Shown here piece by piece: positions 38,602 to 47,126 of a DNA stretch of 64,000 nucleotides (within the stretch, counting starts at the first letter, position 1; each line of letters starts with the position of its first letter). The stretch comes from Psychrobium sp051201665 (GTDB lineage Bacteria; Pseudomonadota; Gammaproteobacteria; Enterobacterales; Psychrobiaceae), in contig NZ_CP179210.1 in the NCBI RefSeq assembly GCF_051201665.1, forward strand, positions 3,162,001 to 3,226,000, given 5' to 3'. Below the pieces are notes generated by a model. The model did no database searches, was not told the DNA's origin, and saw only the letters and a list, made by a program, of their open reading frames with translations. The position numbers and the translations under genes were made by a program.

Positions 38602-38759
38602 TACCAATTGCATTAAATATTTGCCCACTTGTACTTGTTAAAATTAACTAAAATGGCGTTGCTCTCAATCCTAATAGCCAGCTATTAGTCAATCGAGCGC
38701 CTTGTTTTAGCTGATTTTCTCTACGCACAACAAGATCACTTACTTAATGCAATTGGTAT
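38601..38759 (-). repeat. 159-bp repeat, copy 7
   Basis: Reverse copy. Unlike copies 1, 2 and 8, its flanks do not match (AAA and TAA). This fits a deletion next to the element, which would also explain the lost 3' part of pullulanase. Its right end encodes the last residues and stop codon of the YciI-like gene. Confidence 0.88.
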
Positions 38760-39037
38760 AAATGCTGATATTGCTCAGCGGCCATTACAGGTTCGAACGT
38801 TGTAATCACACATTCAACAACACCATTCTTTACAAAAGGATCATCGTTTAATACGTCTCGTAAAGCTTGTTCACTGTTGTGTTTTGAAAGTAAAATTCCG
38901 CCAGTTCTAGGCTCTTTTCTGCCACCAAATATCAAATTACCATTCGCATATTCAGCCGCCAAATATTCTCTGTGTTGCACAGTTAACTCCGGTGTTGCCT
39001 TGGTTATATCTGTAAATGTCATATCCACTAAAAACAT
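38744..39037 (-). CDS. YciI-like protein
   Basis: 97 aa. The YciI/YCII ferredoxin-like fold is indicated by FLVDMTFTD, then HREYLAAEYANGNLIFGGRKEPRTGGILL (conserved His and Asp-type positions) and DDPFVKNGVVECVITTFEPV. The last residues, YQLH and the stop, are encoded by repeat copy 7, so the tail is not ancestral. YciI proteins are small dimers, sometimes dehydrochlorinase-like. It is divergent from the HxlR regulator, which may control it. Confidence 0.85.
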   Translation of the reverse strand: MFLVDMTFTDITKATPELTVQHREYLAAEYANGNLIFGGRKEPRTGGILLSKHNSEQALRDVLNDDPFVKNGVVECVITTFEPVMAAEQYQHLYQLH

Positions 39038-39142
39038 ATACCCTCGCTTTTTTATAATAAATTGTTTATCATCGTCGCTACTTATTTAGTAGCAACATCG
39101 TTGCGAATGTTAATGCTATGTTTTTAGAAGCGAAAAATAAAA

Positions 39143-39472
39143 ATGACGACACCATTACCTAATCAACCTGTTAGAGGATCAGATTCAGGCATTCCTATCA
39201 TGGCAGCCTTTGATCTACTTGGCCGTAAATGGAATATGAGAATATTATGGGAACTAAATCAGCAAGTCTTGAGCTTTCGTAACCTACAGCAACGTTGCAA
39301 CGACATGTCACCGTCGGTACTTAACACACGTTTAAAGCAATTAAGTGATGCAAAATTATTAAACTCGACACCTGATGGTTATCAATTAACAGCCTTGGGG
39401 AAGTCTTTAATGGAAAAACTTAACCCATTGCGAGAATGGGCAGCGCAATGGAAAGCGCAAATATCTTCGTAA
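39143..39472 (+). CDS. HxlR-family winged-helix regulator
   Basis: 109 aa. The HxlR pattern is visible: AAFDLLGRKWNMRILWEL, then FRNLQQRCNDMSPSVLNTRLKQL, which includes the recognition helix. There is no Cys in the N-terminal part of the type used by some redox-sensing members. Divergent from the YciI gene (106 bases between starts), it probably autoregulates and controls that gene (inference). Confidence 0.9.
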   Translation: MTTPLPNQPVRGSDSGIPIMAAFDLLGRKWNMRILWELNQQVLSFRNLQQRCNDMSPSVLNTRLKQLSDAKLLNSTPDGYQLTALGKSLMEKLNPLREWAAQWKAQISS

Positions 39473-39500
39473 GGATTATTTCACCTCACGAAAATAGATT

Positions 39501-39935
39501 CTATTGTGTTAACTGATTAGTCAGCTGTTGTAGCTGTTCTTTTAAAGTCAGCATTTGCTCCATGTCAGCGGTGCTATTACACAGCATTTCTTGTCTCATG
39601 ACTAACGCATCGCTTTCTAATAACTGCCCTTGTTTTGTCAGGCTAATCATAACAACACGTTCATCATCTTTGCTTCGAGTACGACTGACAAGCTGCGCGG
39701 TTTCAAGGCGCTTTAACAGCGGCGTTAGGGTTCCAGAATCAAGATTGAGTCGGTTACCTAACGCTTTTACACTACTGTTCTTATGCTGCCACAACGACAA
39801 CATAACAACATATTGCGGGTAAGTAAGTCCCAACTTCTTAAGGTGTGGTTGATACACCTTAGTCATAGCACGACTAGCGTTATAGAGGGCGAAACATAAC
39901 TGATTCTCTAACGCTAATTCTTGATAATTACTCAT
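39501..39935 (-). CDS. ohrR: OhrR-type MarR-family peroxide-sensing regulator
   Basis: 144 aa. The N-terminal LENQLCFALYNASRAM carries the peroxidatic Cys of OhrR regulators, with the Tyr partner nearby (YPQYVVML). The winged helix is LNLDSGTLTPLLKRLE, with wing SRTRSKDDERVVMISLT. OhrR represses organic-hydroperoxide defence genes until its Cys is oxidised. It lies 6 bases downstream of the glutathione peroxidase gene, in the same operon, and an OhrR-like operator precedes that gene. Confidence 0.9.
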   Translation of the reverse strand: MSNYQELALENQLCFALYNASRAMTKVYQPHLKKLGLTYPQYVVMLSLWQHKNSSVKALGNRLNLDSGTLTPLLKRLETAQLVSRTRSKDDERVVMISLTKQGQLLESDALVMRQEMLCNSTADMEQMLTLKEQLQQLTNQLTQ

Positions 39936-39941
39936 CAGTGA

Positions 39942-40430
39942 CTACGCTGACAATAATTTTTGGATGTCGCTTTCGATAGCTTCAGGTTTGGTTGTGGGCG
40001 CGTAACGTTTCACAACCTTGCCGTCTTTTCCGACTAGGAATTTAGTGAAGTTCCACTTGATGCGTTTCGACCCTAAAATACCACGGGCATTTGTTGTGAG
40101 GTAATTAAACAACGGCGCCGCATTTTCACCGTTCACATCAATTTTTTCGAACAACGGAAAAGTAACGCCGAAGTTTAACTCACAAAATTGTGAAATCTCA
40201 TCGCTACCACCTTTCTCTTGCTCACCAAATTGATTACAAGGAAAACCTAGAACGCTAAACCCTTGCTCTTTTTTGGCTTGATAAAGGCTTTCAAGCCCAG
40301 CGTATTGCTTAGTAAAACCACACTGACTTGCTGTATTAACAACTAATACCACTTGCTCTGAATAGTCAGCTAGTGAAACTTGCTCACCAGCGATAGTGTT
40401 AACTGAAAAGTCATAAACTGAATTGCTCAT
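39942..40430 (-). CDS. Glutathione peroxidase family protein
   Basis: 162 aa from ATG 40430, preceded by GAGG; an in-frame upstream extension to 40478 lacks a good site. The active-site motif is NTASQCGFTKQYAGLE with a Cys rather than selenocysteine. Gln lies in GFPCNQFGEQE and Trp in KWNFTKFLV, giving the full catalytic set. Such non-selenium enzymes usually use thioredoxin to reduce organic peroxides. The gene heads a two-gene operon with ohrR, behind a 12+12 palindrome. Confidence 0.94.
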   Translation of the reverse strand: MSNSVYDFSVNTIAGEQVSLADYSEQVVLVVNTASQCGFTKQYAGLESLYQAKKEQGFSVLGFPCNQFGEQEKGGSDEISQFCELNFGVTFPLFEKIDVNGENAAPLFNYLTTNARGILGSKRIKWNFTKFLVGKDGKVVKRYAPTTKPEAIESDIQKLLSA

Positions 40431-40502
40431 TATTATTGCCTCGTATCTTTCTTTATGATGCCACCAATGTGGTGACATCGTTTTGATAGAAGCATCATAC
40501 CA

Positions 40503-40530
40503 AAAATTAAATTGTGTACAATTTAATTTT
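40503..40530 (-). promoter_or_regulatory. OhrR-type operator (long palindrome)
   Basis: Arms AAATTAAATTGT and ACAATTTAATTT (12 bp, perfect) around a 2-bp centre. This resembles the AT-rich OhrR operator with its TACAATT / AATTGTA halves. It lies about 75 bases upstream of the glutathione peroxidase ATG, where the OhrR encoded by the next gene could bind. Confidence 0.75.
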
Positions 40531-40576
40531 TAACAATCCATTTGATTCAAATGGCTTTTGCGATCGTGATCGCTAA

Positions 40577-41923
40577 TTAAAGTGACTCATGTGGGCCGAA
40601 TACTTCATAATGAATACGTTCATCTGCCACGCCTTTGTCTAACAACGCCTGCTTGGCAAATTGCATGAAACCGATAGGACCACATAAGTAAAAATGTCCG
40701 TCATTTAACGGCAGTGATTCAGATTCAAAGTGCATTAATCCATTGAATTTATTCGGCTGCTCAGCAGCACTATTGAGATACCACACTTTATAGTCCCAAC
40801 GCTGCTTATCACAAATCGATTTATTATGCGTATCAAATGAATGTTGATCGACACCTTCACAAGCATGATAAAAGTGCACTGGATGTTGGTAGCCTTGCTT
40901 ATCTAACGTTTCTAACATCGATTGCATTGGCGTAATACCCACACCAGCAGAAATTAAAACAACTGGCGTTTGACGGTCGACAAAATAGAAATCGCCAGCG
41001 GGCGCATACAACGAAACCGTATCGCCCTCTTCCACATGTTCATGTAAGTAGTTAGACACAACGCCTTGAGGGTTATCACCGCCAAGCTCACGTTTCACAC
41101 TAATACGGTAGCTATTATCGTTGGCTGCTTGAGAAATCGAATACTGACGAATTTCCGTATACTCACTGCCTAGCGGCATAACTTCAACACCCAAGTATTG
41201 CTCACTGTGATAATTAATAACGCCTTGGCCATCAACTGGTACTAAAGTAAAACTGGTCACCAACTCAGACTCTTTCTTTTTAGCGGCAACGTTAAATGCG
41301 CGCTTACCTTGCCAACCGCCAGCTGCCGCTTTGCGTTCTAAATATAATTGACCTTCACGATCGATAAATATCCCTGCTAAGAAGTCATATGCCGCTGTCC
41401 ATACTTTCCCAACCTCACGAGTAAATGCGTCTGGTGCAAGCTCGCGCAATGTTTCAATAAGATGATGACCTACAATTTGATAATGATCTGGCTGAATATT
41501 AAAGCTCGTGTGCTTTTGCGCAATTCGCTCAACCGCAGTCGACAAATGCGCCAAATCATCAATATGCTTTGCATAAGCAGCTATCGCTTCAAACAACGCT
41601 ACTTGTGACGCCCTGTATCTTGATTTGTCGGATTAAAGATGTGTTTTAATTCTGGATTATGAAAAAACATCCGTTGATACAAATGAGCAGTTATACCAAT
41701 TGCATTAAGTAAGTGATCTTGTTGTGCGTAGAGAAAATCAGCTAAAACAAGGCGCTCGATTGACTAATAGCTGGCTATTAGGATTGAGAGCAACGCCATT
41801 TTAGTTAATTTTAACAAGTACAAGTGGGCAAATATTTAATGCAATTGGTATTAACGCACTACCTGCATTTTCAAGTAGAGGGATAGTGCTTTTAACAACA
41901 TCAATATGGTGGTTCGATAACAT
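40577..41923 (-). pseudogene. hmp: Flavohaemoglobin (nitric oxide dioxygenase), disrupted
   Basis: The gene starts at ATG 41923 (MLSNHHIDVVKSTIPLLENAG). It is interrupted by repeat copy 8 after about residue 24. It resumes with TAHLYQRMFFHNPELKHIFN and then shifts frame near 41610-41625. The long remaining frame has the distal part of the globin domain, the FAD site RQYSISQA, the NAD(P) site ISAGVGITPMQSML, and YLCGPIGFMQ with the C-terminal YEVFGP. Hmp oxidises NO to nitrate with NADH. Removing the repeat and one TTA restores GSALTAHLYQ exactly, so this was a recent insertion. Confidence 0.92.
41693..41851 (+). repeat. 159-bp repeat, copy 8, inserted in hmp
   Basis: Forward copy. The TACC...GGTA core (157 bp) is bracketed by TTA on both sides, and excision of the core plus one TTA rebuilds the hmp reading frame. 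This is the clearest evidence that the family transposes with a 3-bp target duplication. Confidence 0.93.
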
Positions 41924-42013
41924 GTAAATAACTCCAATCGCTAAAATAAAGGCATTACCCTGCCCTTCGCCATATTGCGAATAGCAGGGAAATACTAAAA
42001 AGGGATTAAGAAA

Positions 42014-43243
42014 TTAGCGTGGCTCGTTACGCCACAAGATAGGTAAATAAATCACAAAGAAAATTGCAGCGGCTAACGCCCAGAGCGCAGCACTGACAAC
42101 CCAGGCGATAAGATTCAAATGAAGAACAGCAAGCACGACTCGAATAAGTGCGGCGCTGCCCATTAATAGAAATGCGACACTCATCCAGCCACTAGGTTTT
42201 AATGCGCGTCCAGTATGCCCTAATGACACTCGGCTCATCATGGCAAAAATCATTAAACCAATTGCCCCAATTGTTATCATGTGCAATGCATCGCTAAAGG
42301 CTAGGCTGCCTAAGAAGTAGCTTAATCCAAGTAATATCATGCCAAGCCCCATCAATAAATAAGACAGATGCAACGACCACAACAATGGAATCGTCAGTGT
42401 TTTCTTGGATTGCCAGAAACTTAGACGCCATAAATGAAGCACGCCACCCAAAATCATGATGCTGGCAGGTGTAAACGGCAATTCGACAAAATAACCAACA
42501 AAATAAAACAACGCGCCAATTACCGACACACTAGCCACTAATGGCGTCATCCATGAGGGTGTTTGAGGCGCAGGAATGCGAGCACCAGAGGCGGTGAAAA
42601 ACGGAATAACACGCCCCCCCATCAATCCCATTAAAATCACAAAGGCTAAAACTGCAGTACGAGCAATATGCATAGTCAGCGCTTGAGATTCAAAAATAAA
42701 CGGACTAGCAATCACGCATATATTCAACAAGCCAATGACTGACATTACTGGCAACAGCACATAATTTCGCTTGTTTTCGCTTTTAAACAACAAACGTGAA
42801 AAAGCAAAAATCACGATACTCCACCAGCTTACTTGTGCCGCAATCGCCACGGCTAGCCAACTTGAGGTATTAATATAAAGCCCAGCCCGCACAACAAACC
42901 ACAAACCCACTAAAAGCAATATCCAGCCTTTAGAAAGACTAGGTAACTTGGTCCATGTTTGCGCCGCCGTAAGAACAAATCCAACAGCGACTGTTGCTGC
43001 AAAACCAAAAATCATCTCATGGACATGCCAAACATGTGGCGTCATCACAAAGCCATCGGTAAATGTGTGTCCTAGAAAAAAGCCAACCCAAACACCAAGA
43101 CTGATAATAGACGACAATGCCGCTAGCAAGAAAAAAGGCCTAAAGGCTAAACTGAGAAAGTCATGATGAAGCACTTTATTCAATCCACGATGTTGCGGTT
43201 CTTTAATTTCAATTCGCGGATCTTGTGGTTGTATTACTGCCAT
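42014..43243 (-). CDS. nnrS: NnrS-family haem- and copper-containing membrane protein
   Basis: 409 aa with about 12 hydrophobic segments. NnrS signatures are LAFRPFFLLAAL, HVWHVHEMIFGFAATVAVGFVLTA with the conserved His residues, LMGGRVIPFFTASG, and DALHMITIGAIGLMIFAMMSRVSLGHTGR. NnrS proteins relieve nitrosative stress. It starts 2 bases after the stop of the 89-aa membrane protein gene and is co-transcribed with it from a NorR/sigma-54 promoter; hmp follows about 90 bases downstream on the same strand. A full NO-detoxification operon is implied. Confidence 0.94.
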   Translation of the reverse strand: MAVIQPQDPRIEIKEPQHRGLNKVLHHDFLSLAFRPFFLLAALSSIISLGVWVGFFLGHTFTDGFVMTPHVWHVHEMIFGFAATVAVGFVLTAAQTWTKLPSLSKGWILLLVGLWFVVRAGLYINTSSWLAVAIAAQVSWWSIVIFAFSRLLFKSENKRNYVLLPVMSVIGLLNICVIASPFIFESQALTMHIARTAVLAFVILMGLMGGRVIPFFTASGARIPAPQTPSWMTPLVASVSVIGALFYFVGYFVELPFTPASIMILGGVLHLWRLSFWQSKKTLTIPLLWSLHLSYLLMGLGMILLGLSYFLGSLAFSDALHMITIGAIGLMIFAMMSRVSLGHTGRALKPSGWMSVAFLLMGSAALIRVVLAVLHLNLIAWVVSAALWALAAAIFFVIYLPILWRNEPR

Positions 43244-43245
43244 GA

Positions 43246-43515
43246 TTAAAATGCCTTATGACCTAAATTAAATGCCCCAACACAGCGTGTCGCATAACCC
43301 AGCTTGAATACGGCTGCGCTAACAATTGTCAGCAGATGTGCTGCAATTTGTGTTGCCAATGATAAATGATGTCCAAATCCATAAGATGCAGTTAACGCAC
43401 CTAAAAACACACATAGCGCAATTACCATTACCCAATTTGCCATCATGACTAATCGCAAATAATGAGTGTCACTCTTTTGATTATCAGGTACTAAATCGTT
43501 CGCTAATATTGCCAT
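43246..43515 (-). CDS. Small membrane protein of the NnrS operon
   Basis: 89 aa with two hydrophobic segments (MMANWVMVIALCVFLGAL and a second around IAAHLLTIVSAAVFKLGY). First gene downstream of the sigma-54 promoter, followed by nnrS. It is similar in size and position to small membrane proteins that accompany nnrS or hmp in marine bacteria. The function is not known; the context says response to NO. Confidence 0.75.
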   Translation of the reverse strand: MAILANDLVPDNQKSDTHYLRLVMMANWVMVIALCVFLGALTASYGFGHHLSLATQIAAHLLTIVSAAVFKLGYATRCVGAFNLGHKAF

Positions 43516-43553
43516 CAGAAATCACTTTTCATTGTATTGTTAAACCCTATATA

Positions 43554-43568
43554 GCAACAGCAATGCCA
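43554..43568 (-). promoter_or_regulatory. Sigma-54 promoter for the NnrS operon
   Basis: On the minus strand TGGCATTGCTGTTGC gives the invariant GG and GC separated by 10 bases (-24/-12). It is about 40 bases upstream of the 89-aa gene's start. NorR is a sigma-54 activator, so the promoter fits the neighbouring regulator. Confidence 0.8.
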
Positions 43569-43617
43569 ACATTAAAATTGTTTTATATCAATAAGATAAA
43601 ATACCAAACAATAATTA

Positions 43618-43674
43618 GTGTCATATTGACACTTTTATTCGGTAGTCATAATGACTACAATGAATCAATGTGAC
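43618..43674 (-). promoter_or_regulatory. Three NorR-type binding sites
   Basis: Two perfect GTCA-N3-TGAC sites (43620-43630 and 43645-43655, the latter inside GTAGTCATAATGACTAC). A third, weaker ATCA-N3-TGAC lies at 43664-43674. Three such sites precede norVW in Escherichia coli. They lie 50-105 bases upstream of the -24 element, as expected for an enhancer, and between the divergent norR and NnrS operon. Confidence 0.82.
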
Positions 43675-43694
43675 ACTAAACATATCGAAAAGCC

Positions 43695-45258
43695 ATGCAC
43701 CCTATTACCTCAGATTCGTTACTCGAACTTTCACTTGATTTAGCGACGAGTCTCAATGCAAAAGATCGTTTTGAACGGCTCCTAATGACTGTTAGAAAAA
43801 CAATAACTTGCGATGCCGTTGCACTGCTTGCTTTTGAACACGAGGTGCTAAGGCCTTTAGCACAGCAAGGCCTGAAAAATGACGTATTAGGTCGACGCTT
43901 TCAGTTGCAAGAACACCCTAGATTTATGACTATTTGCCAGTCAAAAACTCCCGTCAGATTTAGCGCCACCAGCCCATTACCAGATCCATACGACGGGCTA
44001 CTTATCCAACATGATGGTGATTTACCCGTTCATGCGTGCATGGGACTACCATTACATTTTGACGACCAGCTCATTGGTGTACTTACCTTAGATGCACTTG
44101 AGCCCGACGTATTCAACAACATCGCCAAGCGCACCTTAGAAATTATTTCAGCCTTAGCAGCAGTTAGTCTCAATACTGCGATGACGCTCGAATCTATTAG
44201 AAAAACAGGCTATGCATACTCAACAAGTTGTTGAAACATTAGCGTTGCAACCAGGCAATATAAAAAGCAACGAAATCATTGGTAATAGCCCTGAAATGCA
44301 GCAACTAATGCATGAAATAAGGCTAGTAGCCCCATCACCTTTTACCGTGTTAATCCAAGGAGAAACAGGGGTTGGTAAAGAGCTCGTTGCCAGTGCAATT
44401 CATGCACATTCATCACGAGTTCATGCCGCTATAGTCCACGTCAATTGTGCGGCACTACCTGAAAACTTGATTGAAAGTGAGCTATTTGGCCACGAAAAAG
44501 GCGCCTTTACTGGCGCAGAAAAATCACGTGCAGGTAAATTCTCAATTGCCAATGGCGGTACATTGTTTTTAGACGAGATAGGCGAGCTTCCACTTAGCGC
44601 TCAAAGCAAACTGCTACGCGTATTACAAAACAACGAAATTCAAGCGCTAGGCCAAGACAAAGTAGAAATTGTTGATGTCAGAATCATTGCGGCGACCAAT
44701 CGCGATCTCGCTCAAGAAGTAGAAGATGGCCGCTTTCGTGCTGATCTATATCATCGCCTCAGTGTTTACCCAGTTAGCGTGCCAGCGCTGCGTGATCGAA
44801 TGGATGATGTTCATCTACTTGCCGGATTCTTTTGTGAAACCTTAAAGCGAAAACTAGGCCTTGCCCAAATAGCGCTAAGCGCCGAATTTCTCGATGCTTT
44901 AGAACATTACCAATGGCCTGGTAATGTCCGTGAATTAGAGCATTTTATTAATCGGGCAACGTTAAGAGCCAAAGCACAAAACAAACCACCCTTTGCTATC
45001 AAACTTAATAAGCAAGATGCAACAGAGTTAATTAACACTGTCGAAGTCATGCCAGAACAGCAAATTGAACAAGTCGCTATTGCAGCAACAGATTTGAAAA
45101 TCGCTACCAACCAATTTCAGCGCAGCACAATCGAGCGAGTGCTAATTCAAGAGCAAGGAAAATGGGCAGCAGCAGCTAGAGTGCTCAATACAGACCGCTC
45201 AAACCTAATGCGTTTAGCTAAGCGACTCGGCATTAAAGTTGAAAAAATTGTCCGTTAA
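43695..45258 (+). pseudogene. norR: NorR nitric-oxide-responsive sigma-54 activator with one frameshift
   Basis: The GAF domain is at residues about 10-165 (DAVALLAFEHEVLRPLAQQGL; it would hold the non-haem iron that senses NO). The frame breaks in a five-A run near 44202-44206: read as is, it ends IRKTGYAYSTSC. One base fewer reads IRKQAMHTQQVVETL and continues into the AAA+ domain. That domain has Walker A GETGVGKE, the sigma-54 contact GAFTGA, Walker B GGTLFLDEIGE, and the C-terminal Fis-type HTH (AARVLNTDRSNLMRLAKRL). The frameshift removes the ATPase and DNA-binding parts unless it is a sequence error. Confidence 0.93.
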
Positions 45259-46847
45259 CAGCTCACGGCTGCAACACTGCAATTGCGGCCTTGCTCTTTT
45301 GCTTGGTACATTGCGTTGTCTGCTTCTTTAAAAAATTGCTGAAAATCAACATTGGCACATTCTAATTCTGCCACACCGATTGAAATGGATAATGATGGCA
45401 ATTGCGGAAATTCTTTTCGAGCTAATACATTGAATTGCTGTCTTATCCATTCTGCCTTTGCAAATCCACTATCGATATTGGTATTGGGTAGCGCAATCAA
45501 AAACTCTTCTCCCCCATAACGACAGATTAAATCACCGACGCGACACGCTCTTTTCATCACAGTGGCGAGAAACTTCAAAACCTCATCACCAACCTGATGA
45601 CCAAATTCATCATTGACGCGCTTGAAATTATCAACATCAAGCATCAATAAAGACAAGTCACTAGCACCACGTTGTGCCATCAAAACTTCAATCGACTCCT
45701 CAAAGTGACGACGATTATGCAGCCCAGTTAATACATCGTGGGCAGCTTGTTTTTGTAACTCATCTTTCAACAAAGTCACTTCATCAATTTTTTCATTGAG
45801 TGCAACGTTGAGTGCAACTAAATCATATTCGAGCTCTTTTTGTTCAGTGATATCAGTTGATATACCAATGAACCGGTCAATTTCACCCGCTTCGTTCTTT
45901 AATGGTATCTTCACGGTCCAGTAATACAACGTGGTATCAGGCAACTCAAATGTTTCAATACAAGTGACCTTTTTTCCCTTTGTAAAAACCTGTTTGTCAG
46001 TGCGCGAAAACTCCTCTCCTTGCTTATCGCCTAGTAATTCATAATTGCTTTTACCAAGGATTTCATCCTCAGACGTTTGAAATAAGTCGCATGTACGTTT
46101 GTTGACGTATTTAAATCTCAAATCTGTGTCTTTAATAAAAATATAAGCGCCAGCATTGTCTAAAATAGTAGTGAGCTCTTGTTCATTATCAAAAATTTTC
46201 TTTTCAAGATTCTTTTGCTCAGTGATATCAAGTGAGATCCCTAACAAACCATTACAAATACCATTGTTATCATATTGTGGCTTTTTAATAGAAAGGTAAT
46301 AACGATACTCTTGGAATTCCGGGAGGTAATTACACTCCTCTTGCTTAATTATTTTTCCATTTTCAATAACATCATAATCGTAGATTTCTTTTAGACGTTT
46401 ACCCGATTCTTCGCCAAACAAATCGCAGTCGGTTTTACCAATAAGCTCTTCAGACGTGAAATTAAACAGCTGGCACACCTGCTGATTAGCATAGGTATAA
46501 CGATAGTTCTTATCTTTGCAATATACGTAAGCACCGAGGTTATCCAATATGCTATAAAAGTAGTCGACACATTGCATTGAGTCTTCAACGACTTCAAGCG
46601 CAATCGCTAAGACTTTGCGGTCACCCACATCAACCGTAGACTGAGTAGCTTTAAGCTTTCGTTTTTTAAATAAGAATGTTGATGGATTGTTTAATAGCGG
46701 TACAAAATACTCTTGCCAGTCGTTCTCGCTGATCACAGGCTCAGCTAATTCTAATAATGATTGTGCAGTGGGATTAATATATAACGGCGTCAATTCCTTG
46801 TTACAAACGATAAGATAAGCTTGCTGTAATTGCGAAAATATCTCCAT
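45255..46847 (-). CDS. PAS-PAS diguanylate cyclase
   Basis: 530 aa with no obvious membrane segment. An N-terminal PAS-like region is followed by two similar PAS domains. They are at about residues 90-215 (YFYSILDNLGAYVYCKDKN) and 220-345 (LTTILDNAGAYIFIKDTDL). A short coiled coil (NEKIDEVTLLKDELQKQ) leads into a GGDEF domain from about 365. The active site is CRYGGEEFLIALPNT, a canonical GGEEF, and the C-terminus has LSISIGVAEL. It should make cyclic di-GMP in response to a ligand or redox signal. Its stop overlaps that of norR by 3 bases on the opposite strand. Confidence 0.93.
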   Translation of the reverse strand: MEIFSQLQQAYLIVCNKELTPLYINPTAQSLLELAEPVISENDWQEYFVPLLNNPSTFLFKKRKLKATQSTVDVGDRKVLAIALEVVEDSMQCVDYFYSILDNLGAYVYCKDKNYRYTYANQQVCQLFNFTSEELIGKTDCDLFGEESGKRLKEIYDYDVIENGKIIKQEECNYLPEFQEYRYYLSIKKPQYDNNGICNGLLGISLDITEQKNLEKKIFDNEQELTTILDNAGAYIFIKDTDLRFKYVNKRTCDLFQTSEDEILGKSNYELLGDKQGEEFSRTDKQVFTKGKKVTCIETFELPDTTLYYWTVKIPLKNEAGEIDRFIGISTDITEQKELEYDLVALNVALNEKIDEVTLLKDELQKQAAHDVLTGLHNRRHFEESIEVLMAQRGASDLSLLMLDVDNFKRVNDEFGHQVGDEVLKFLATVMKRACRVGDLICRYGGEEFLIALPNTNIDSGFAKAEWIRQQFNVLARKEFPQLPSLSISIGVAELECANVDFQQFFKEADNAMYQAKEQGRNCSVAAVSC

Positions 46848-47126
46848 AAAACGTTCACCTTAATTTCAACGGTCAGAAAAGTTCACTCAATAAACTCTAG
46901 TGAACTGACAGCATGAAATAAAAAACGACTAATATCAAACATAATATCAGGCGTTTTTATCAGGCGAGACGATTACAACGAAAACTGCGGTGGACTAATG
47001 TTGAGGAATTAGCGTGAAAAAAGCCTACTATCATGGCACAATAAACACACTATGATATTTTCTTCTTATGGAAATCGATTGAAATAATCAGCACACAAAA
47101 CAATCGTAAGCGTCTAGGCAAGGCAC

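Noticed and set aside
46848..47105. Possible gene or RNA between the diguanylate cyclase and IS66-D
   Set aside because: No open frame of note, no hairpin with a T-run and no repeat; nothing can be supported here.
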